Of a stretch of DNA of 64,000 nucleotides, positions 57,030 to 64,000 are shown in pieces. Under the pieces are notes generated by a model that was given only the letters and a program-made list of their open reading frames with translations, made no database searches and had not been told where the DNA came from. Positions within the stretch are counted from its first letter, which is position 1; each line of letters begins with the position of its first letter. The stretch is from Diabrotica undecimpunctata (taxonomy: Eukaryota > Arthropoda > Insecta > Coleoptera > Chrysomelidae), in the NCBI RefSeq assembly GCF_040954645.1, contig NC_092809.1, forward strand, positions 68,647,141 through 68,711,140. Direction: 5' to 3'. The position numbers were made by a program, and so were the translations under genes.

Positions 57030-58601
57030 AAAAGGAAAGCTTTAAAAATTAGAAACTCCGAAATTGAATACAAAACTTTAACTTTCTGTCAAAAATATTG
57101 TTATTAAGTTATAAAGTCAATAAAATATTTACTTGTAACTAGGTTTAATTCAATTACTTTTTTGTTGATATTTTGGATCGTTGTTCGTTTTGCATCGTTT
57201 TGCTCAATTACCTACTCCACCATATAATATAATGTTTATGAGTAAAAACTGACGTTTAATCGTTTGCATAGTTTGTTTATTACATGTTGTTATCACTAAA
57301 TTTATGAAAAGTGGTTAGATACCTGTAACATCGAATATCACGAAAAAGGCGTTTTATTTGTTAATTTATCTGGTCTGTTCTGTCGATTTACCATTGCAGA
57401 GATATCTTATCTATCGATTATGTGCTGTCTATATCGGTGTTTTAAAAGCTTAGCTATTTTTGTATTCTTATAATAGATATATAGACCTTTGAAACCAAAG
57501 TGCTATATATAGTTTTTACGAAATTTGGACGGTTTACAAAATAGACCTTACTATTTTATTTCATATTGTTCTCGAAATCAACAATAAAAATAGTTATAAA
57601 ACAATAACTTTAAATCATATCAACTTTTATTAGTTTAAACGGTTAAAACTAACAAATCAACGTGGTGCTAATTTTATAGATAAGCACCATTACGTACGTT
57701 TTCACAATAAATATTCAGTATAGACAAGTTGTTTTTATCAGAACCCGTTATAAAACCGATAAATTAGGAAAAAACCATTAAACGTAAAATATATCCGTAA
57801 CATGGCCGGTACCCATTGTTGTATATATACATAAATTCATGAGAGTATCCGAGCTAAATTTTAATTTAAGTAAAATTTCACTATGATTGGCGTAATGGGA
57901 CTTAACTCCATAAACAGCTTCGCGTAGGTTGTCAGCGGAAAGCCGAGATCTCCCATTATATTCTCTCACAAATAGGCCTTACACTGTAAAATATCCCCAG
58001 GTACACAATTAGGGTTTAAAATTTAATATTTTAATTTTATGTTGTAATCTTTTTTATAATTTAAGAAATTTGCCCTATATACCAACGTTATTCTTCACAA
58101 ACGTATTTTTTAATTTATAGGAACATATTTATTACATGTAACCTATGTAACAAATACAAGATGTTACTAGTGTTCTGTTGTTTATAGCTTTACTGTAAAG
58201 CTCTTTTGGTGTTTTTCAATGCGTTTAAATGTAATAGCGATTAGCGAGTTGTGTCTGATAGAAGATCTGCTTATTAAAGGTCTAAAAGAGAGGATGATAA
58301 GGATATATACAAGGTAGCTAGGAGAAAAGCAAATTGAATTGTAGCTTCTGCCAAGGAAAGATCGTCTTTGTAATATTGGAAGGGATAAAGTGCCCTTCTC
58401 GGTCCTTAGTAATAAAACTCATAACGAAATATATTTCAATTAACTAGATACTTTATTTTATTTCACGACTAACATTTCACGACTAACATCGAAACAATAT
58501 TTTAAATACAGGTCCTCAGCCTGCAATAACGTTATGAGACGTATATTCTAATATTTATATTTCTACAATAACCATCTTTCTACATATGTACTCTATTTAT
58601 A
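57030..58601. other. No gene recognised
   Basis: AT-rich. A weak plus-strand LINE-like phrase (DKDIYKVARRKAN near 58290) is the only hint of coding. Confidence 0.45.
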
Positions 58602-58840
58602 CAGTGAGATCGTAAAGGTTGGAATAAATTCGTTAAACGCTTGATTTAGCCATTGGGCAAAAACATCTTAGACAGGCCAATTTTATTTTTCAGTTTCACA
58701 TTTTTTGCTGAACTCAAATATTTGATAAAGTCATCACTGTTCGAGTTATGACGTCATAACGTATCATACTTTCTTAATAGTAATATTTTATTTTGACAAT
58801 ATTGTCGAAAACAGCGCATCTTTTTGTATACAAATGTTTT

Positions 58841-58946
<106 letters not shown>

Positions 58947-59197
58947 TTATTATGTCAGTTATGTCGTATAACATTTCCAGAAATAAATTTGCGAATATTA
59001 ACCCAGATATTACTAAAACTTTTATTGTTAACATTTTGAATTAATTTCGAATTTTCATGGAAATTATAGCATATGGAACCAAAAAACACAATCATATATT
59101 TTTTTATGACGATACCTGTCAAGTTTTGACATGTTCTTTTAAAAGGACGGTAGTAATATACGTTACCAGATATCATATATATTTTATTAGTGTCAAT

Positions 59198-61195
59198 TTA
59201 CAAAGAATGAAAGGATTTATAACAAAATTTTGGATATAAAGGTATTTTGCACTTTTCACGCAAAAACTGGACTTTTTTGTGACAATATCTACATCGCGAT
59301 TGCTTTTTTTGATAAAGAACCAAGTGGTTAATACCGTCATATCTTGAATTGGCTACCGAATTCGAATTCCGCTTAGAAGATCCTCGTTTTGTTTCTTTTT
59401 TAAAAGTTTCCAAAATATTAGTTGCAATAGATCTTCTAAATTCAAGTTGATCCAGTTTACCGTCTTGAGTTTTGTGAATCTGCCACGCATTTTGAATAGC
59501 CATATCAACGCAATGAGCAAAAAGGGGAAAATACCATTTCTTTCCTCTTATGGACACTCGATATAAACTGATGTTCTGGTCACTGCGATCAACGCCACCC
59601 ATGAAGTTATTGTATATTCTAACAATATTTGGTTGAGTAACTTGAATATGTTTTTTCTCTGCTTGTGAAAATCTCTTTACAGAGAAGCAAGGCATTACTG
59701 GTACAAAATTGGAAGCAATAGAAACGATATTATTATCATGCCAGCGGCAAACCACTATTCCTGTATTTTTATCAAGACGATACTCGTATTTACCACGTTC
59801 AGTTTTTTTCATAATAGATGAACAGGGTAAAGGGCATTTCATGGTGCGATTTTCCCTTACAGTGCCTGTACCAAATATGCCTCTTTGTTTTAGCTCATGC
59901 AGTAAATGAATAGAAGTAAAATAATTATCAAAAATAAGATGGAATCGCCTTTGAGGCCATACTTCATTCAATCTGTCTGCATAGGATAGAACTACTGATG
60001 CACCCAATCCAAGGACTTTATATTGTTTAGGTATTGTAGTGGAATTACCTTGGTGAGGAGAAAACCAAACTATGTATCCCAGACGAAGGGCTCCTACCCA
60101 TATTTTGTACCCCCAACGGATTGGTTTTCCCCTGATGAATTGTTTTGTGGGATGGCGACCAAAATACGGAACCATTGCCTCATCTATGCTGTGATGTTGT
60201 TCTAAAGGGGAAAATTGTATAAATTTTTTGTTTATTACGTCGAACAGGGGTCGCATCTTGGCAAATCTATCAAATTTATCTAATGACAAGTTATTGCAAA
60301 CATGCAAAACTTTCAGTATGTGGGAAAATCTATCCCTAGATAAAGCAGCTACCACCATTGCGTTGTGCGAATCGTTACGATTTTCCCAGTACATGTACCT
60401 TTTCGGCACAACCACATAACCACTCAATACAAGAACGCCTATAAAACATCGAATCTCATTTTGAGTAATATCGTTCAAAAGATTTCTTTGTCCTGCGTAG
60501 ATGTTAGTGTATTCGGTAACCAAATTGATGACTTCATCATCAAAAAACAAATTGAAAATTTCCATCGGCGACTGAGTCATTTTCGGTCCAAATTGAGTTT
60601 TCCAGTAAGTACAATCAGGGTGTTGATACAAGTCTCCTTGAATCCAGTGTGCAGATATTCTCTTCTCTAATTGATGGGGCAGCTTTTCCTTGAAAAGAAA
60701 CAAAGCCAATAGTATATTGTCATCATCCGAATCTTTGTCTGGTAGGCTGAAATTCACAGAATCTTGTGGTAATTCAGTCGCGTTGTCAAAAACAAGTTCT
60801 ACATCGTTTCTCAACTGACTACCCGGTAAATTATTTATTGTAGTTAGTTCTTCATCGCCGGAGTCGCAATCGGTGACATCATCATTGGCATTTTCTGGGG
60901 GAAATATGATCAAACCATCTGGAGGGACTGGGATTTCATCAGAATCAAGCTCTTCTAATAGCTCATGCAATTTGAGAGGCCTCCTGAAACAATACGCACG
61001 TTGGTAGTACTAATTACTACCGTCCTTTTAAAAGAACAAAATGAAATCCCAAGCGGCGAGCCTTTGAAACAACGTGACAACTATTCGAGCCAAGAATATA
61101 CGTACATAAGTCCCTATTATACAATAATCCACATGCCAATGCCGTGAAATAACAGTTTTTTAATTCTAGACTCACCTCCAATTATAAGCATCCAT
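59198..61195 (-). CDS. piggyBac transposase, apparently intact, one intron
   Basis: Exon 2 (60983-59198) is open throughout. It begins inside a frame with no upstream ATG; the nearest start would be TTG. Upstream on the minus strand, ATG at 61195 opens a 20-nt exon, MDAYNW plus two bases, ending at a consensus donor AG|GTGAGT (61176/61175). The acceptor TATTGTTTCAG|G is at 60984/60983. Joining them keeps frame (MDAYNWRRPLKLHELL) and gives 601 residues. Catalytic aspartates: D274 in SIDEAMVPYFG, D359 in IFDNYFTS, D472 and D475 in GGVDRSDQN, matching the DDD/D set of piggyBac. The C-terminal cysteine-rich domain is CRYC...REKC...KFC. An acidic N-terminus precedes the core. The splice model is inferred; the open frame and motifs are observed. 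Confidence 0.85.
61176..61195 (-). other. Predicted first coding exon of piggyBac transposase
   Basis: ATGGATGCTTATAATTGGAG followed by GTGAGTC, a near-perfect splice donor. The partner acceptor at 60984 (polypyrimidine TATTGTTT then CAG) leaves a 192-nt intron (60984-61175). Without this exon the long frame has no ATG. Confidence 0.65.
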
Positions 61196-61579
61196 TTTGT
61201 AGTCCAAAACCTGGCAATTTACACAGATAACCTCACAATTACAGCATGTGCGCGCACTAAAATCGTTAAAACTTGTCGAATGTCGAACTTGTCTTGAAAA
61301 CACTCCATCTAGAGCCATCTATCAGTTGGTAGCTGTACTAACCTAAATTACGCATAATTTACACTGCCTTTTAAAAGGACGGTAGTAATATCTGGGTTAA
61401 AACATGTATTTTTCTAATTGTCGTTCCGAGGCTGCCTAGTATAGTAAAAGTTTTTTAAAATTACCTTTTTGGTTTAAATCTTGTAGTAGATAAAAAGACG
61501 TCTCGTTACGACTAAATTCGACTTCAAAATAATAGTTCGCTATCAAACAATAACTGAGTTTTAAAAAAGTTATCGACAT

Positions 61580-63535
61580 CATGGTCCGTTTAAGCAAATT
61601 GCAACGCACAGAAATTTTCTTGATAATAGGTTATGGAGACAGGATTCGTATACAAGCTAAGGTTTGTAGCTTATTTAACAGTAAATATACCGATAGATTT
61701 ATTACACAATCGACGATTAGCGAAGTCTAAGCGAAATTTAGAAATTTTTGCAATATTATACGAAAGTACCAGTAATATACGAAAAGCCGTCCAGGCCTTA
61801 AGCAAGATCAACAATTGGATGAAATATCAGTGCAAGAAAATCCTTATAATCCTTTCTGTCAAATTGCATTAAAGCAATCGATATGCCAAATGTCTGTTTT
61901 AAAGTCTATAAAAGAGAATAAGTGGCACTGACATAAAGTGCAAGTGAATGAAGATGATTTCGATCGCAGACAAGAATTTGGAGAATTAATTCTCAAAGCA
62001 ATTCCCACGGGAATGTGTTTTCTCAGATGAGGTCGCCTTCTCCTTAACAGTTACAGTAAATGGGCAGACCTGTAGGTACTGGGAACAAGACAACCCTCAC
62101 TGTAATAAAATTGTAGGCCCATTTTTTATTGACGGTTCATTGAACCATGACAAGCATTTTGATTTACTACAACAGTGAATAATTCTCACACTTGTGGCAC
62201 TATACCTACATCATCAAAACCCTCATCTACCGGACAATTCGCTACGGTACCAGCAAGATGAAGCACCACCGCATTACGCACGACATGTACGTGAATACCT
62301 GAATAAAATTTTGTAATATATGAATTGGTAGACGATGATTTTTAGAGTGGCCAGCTAGATTTCCTGATTTGTCTTCACAAGATTTTTTCTTATGGGGATA
62401 CCTTGTGTCTAAAGTTTACGTTCTATCTATCTATCTACACAGCCTTTGCTGTCCAATTTTGGACATAGGCCTCCTCTTCCTTTTTCCATGTCTCTCTATT
62501 GTATACCTAGTTTGTATCCACTTCGGGCCTGCGTGTTTCTTCAAGTCATCTGACAATCGCATTTGTGGCCTTCCTCTTTTTCGTTTGTAACTATATGGTC
62601 TCCAGTGTATAATCATCTTATTTCATCTGTTGTCTTTCTGTCTTATGGTATGTCCAGCGAACTTTCACTTAAGTTTTGCTATCTGCGTTAATACATCGGT
62701 CACTTTTGTTTTGTTGCAGATCCAAGTATTTCTTTTTTTGTATAATAGCCTGATGTTCATCATTTGCCTTTCCATCGCTCTTTGGGTCTTTGCTATTTTT
62801 TTCCATGTTTTCCTTTGTAAACGTCCAAGTTTGAGAACCGTAGGTGAGAACAGGAAGTATACATTGGTTGAAGACTCTTGTTTTTAAATATTGGGGGTAT
62901 TTTCTATTTTTTAGTATATAGGAAAGTTTTCCGAAAGATACCCAAACCAACCGTATCCTTCTCTTTATTTCTCCGGTCTGATTTTCTTTATTTAATTTGA
63001 TTAGTTGTGCCAAATATGCATATTCTTTTACTTGTTCTATAGTTGTTTGTGGAATTGTAATTATTAATTCTTCTGGTTGGTTGGTCATAATTTTCGTTTT
63101 ATTATAATTCATTTGTAGACCTATTTTTGTTGATTCGCTATTTAATTCATCCATCATATTTTGCAATTCTTCCCTTTTATCTGTTATTAATACAATGTCG
63201 TCTGCATATTTCCAGTGATTTAAGTATTGGCCATTTATATTAATACCCCGTTTTTCCCATTGTAATTTCCTCATAACGTCTTCCAAAGCTTGATTGAATA
63301 GTTTGGGTGATATAGTGTCACCCTGTCTGACTCCTCGCCGTATCTTAACGGGCTCCGTTTCTTCAACTATTTTGATTGATGTTGTTGCTTGATCATATAT
63401 ATTGGAAATTAAGTCCGTATATCTATAGTCTATTCTCCCATTTTGTAAAGACTTCTTTATTGCACAATGTTCTACCTTATCGAATGCTTTTTCAAAGTTT
63501 AAAGTTTACGTTAACAGGCCTAATAGTATTGATGA
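61580..63535 (+). pseudogene. DD41D transposase relic, interrupted by RTE
   Basis: ATG at about 61581 opens VRLSKLQRTEIFLIIGYGDRIRIQ (compare VRLTEMHKITVLQMIGYGD at 56.58 kb) in two overlapping frames. Later come VNEDDFDRRQEFGE, PTGMCFL, CRYWEQDNPH-like sequence (near 62070), IVGPFFIDGSLN, an eroded QQDEAPPHYA (near 62255) and FLWGYL (near 62395). The sequence is then split by the RTE insertion and resumes at 63513 with NRPNSIDELKERK. Stops and frameshifts are many. This is the transposase of the long-inverted-repeat element starting at 58602. Confidence 0.8.
62423..63499 (-). mobile_element. 5'-truncated RTE LINE with 13-bp target duplication
   Basis: TAAAGTTTACGTT at 62410-62422 is repeated exactly at 63500-63512. 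The minus strand reads MEDVMRKLQWEKRGININ, LNHWKYADDIVLITDKREELQNM (catalytic YADD near 63205), KKTKIM-like sequence, YAYLAQLIKL, RVFNQCILPVLTYGSQTW and, at the end, RKRGRPQMRLSDDLKKHAGPKW. It closes with a GATAGATAGATA tail at 62423-62435. Palm and thumb are largely open (205 codons). It lacks the endonuclease and upstream RT. Placement inside WGYL-SKVYV-NRPNS of the DD41D transposase shows it is younger. Confidence 0.92.
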
Positions 63536-63739
63536 ACTGAAAGAGAGAAAATTTTAATTAATTAAATTAATTTTAATAATGCTGATACTCTTAATAATGA
63601 TTTTCAAGAGTTTCAAGATCGTCTTGCATAATTGTCAAGAGGCAAATGGTTTGTAATTTGAGCATTTAATTTAATAGTTTGTAGGTTTATTCAGTCATGT
63701 TTATATTTTTATAAATTACGTTTAGATATGAGTAAAATA

Positions 63740-64000
63740 TCTTATATTTTTCAAATATGCGGTTATGTGACATAAGCGACATAAGAAAATATGACATTCA
63801 TATTCAAAAAAATACGATCTTTTTGATAATAGTGTCAAAAAAATAAGGAAATACCATTAAAAAAATGGTAATGACGTCATAGAATAGTGATGACCGTCAA
63901 AAATATTAGTTCAGCACAAATGCGTAACTGAAAAATAAAATTAATCTGTTTAAGCTTTTTTTACCCCATGCCGTGTAATAATAATAAATCAAGCGTTTAA
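63740..64000. repeat. Right inverted repeat of DD41D element (partial)
   Basis: Reverse complement of this stretch aligns to 58632 onward, through GCTTGATTTA, ATTTTATTTTTCAGTT, TGCTGAACT and TGACGTCAT, and inward to the ATGTC-TTATGTC segment near 58955. About 30 bp of the tip lie past the window. Confidence 0.75.

Larger units (their letters stand above)
59002..61396 (-). mobile_element. Structurally complete piggyBac element, 2395 bp
   Basis: CCCAGATATTACTA at 59002-59015 is the exact reverse complement of TAGTAATATCTGGG at 61383-61396. TTAA lies directly outside both (58998-59001 and 61397-61400). TTAA targets and CCC-tipped 13-14-bp inverted repeats are diagnostic of piggyBac, and the length is near that of the original piggyBac. 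A 22-24-bp internal repeat related to the right end occurs at 59136-59159, 61013-61034 (inverted) and 61368-61390. All structural parts are present. Confidence 0.96.

Overview
The window is AT-rich animal DNA with no sign of a prokaryotic or organellar origin. It holds almost nothing but transposable-element sequence: RTE- and Jockey-type LINEs, Penelope-like elements with GIY-YIG endonuclease, piggyBac, Tc1, mariner-type (DD41D by my residue count), Harbinger and a tRNA-derived SINE. This mixture suggests a large, repeat-rich insect genome, perhaps a beetle; that is inference from family content, not a species identification. I found no intact host gene, no rRNA gene and no free-standing tRNA gene.

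Layout. 0-12 kb: degraded DD41D, Tc1 and piggyBac transposase relics, a block of three tandem ~0.3 kb repeats, and a Jockey-like LINE on the minus strand. 12-24 kb: RTE-type LINE bodies, several carrying younger RTE 3' ends inside them (perfect target-site duplications at two), plus a 0.8 kb short element built around a repeated GAAAACC-CG motif at 16.2-17.0 kb. 24-25.3 kb: a Penelope-like element ending in hammerhead-like motifs beside a (TA)n tract. 27-38 kb: 5'-truncated minus-strand RTE copies, a SINE with a perfect 15-bp target-site duplication, an unidentified membrane-protein-like reading frame broken by two TGA codons, and a fold-back Penelope block. 38-41.8 kb: LINE relics and a ~760-bp CA-rich insertion with its own apparent target-site duplication. 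41.8-45.8 kb: a broken piggyBac split by a 1596-bp Tc1 element with clear ends. 46-49.5 kb: more LINE relics. 51.8-57.0 kb: a composite of a ~30-bp-period motif array, Harbinger genes, a DUF7869-like reading frame and a DD41D element inserted in the array. 58.6-64 kb: a DD41D element with long inverted repeats (right tip outside the window), itself hit by an RTE and by a structurally complete piggyBac.

The most notable object is that piggyBac at 59002-61396: TTAA target sites, 14-bp CCC-tipped inverted repeats, an undamaged reading frame with all four catalytic aspartates, and a small predicted first exon joined across a consensus GT-AG intron. It is the only element here that could still encode a complete transposase. 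Nesting gives an order of events: DD41D and RTE bodies are oldest, then truncated RTE copies, SINE and Tc1, with the piggyBac probably among the youngest.
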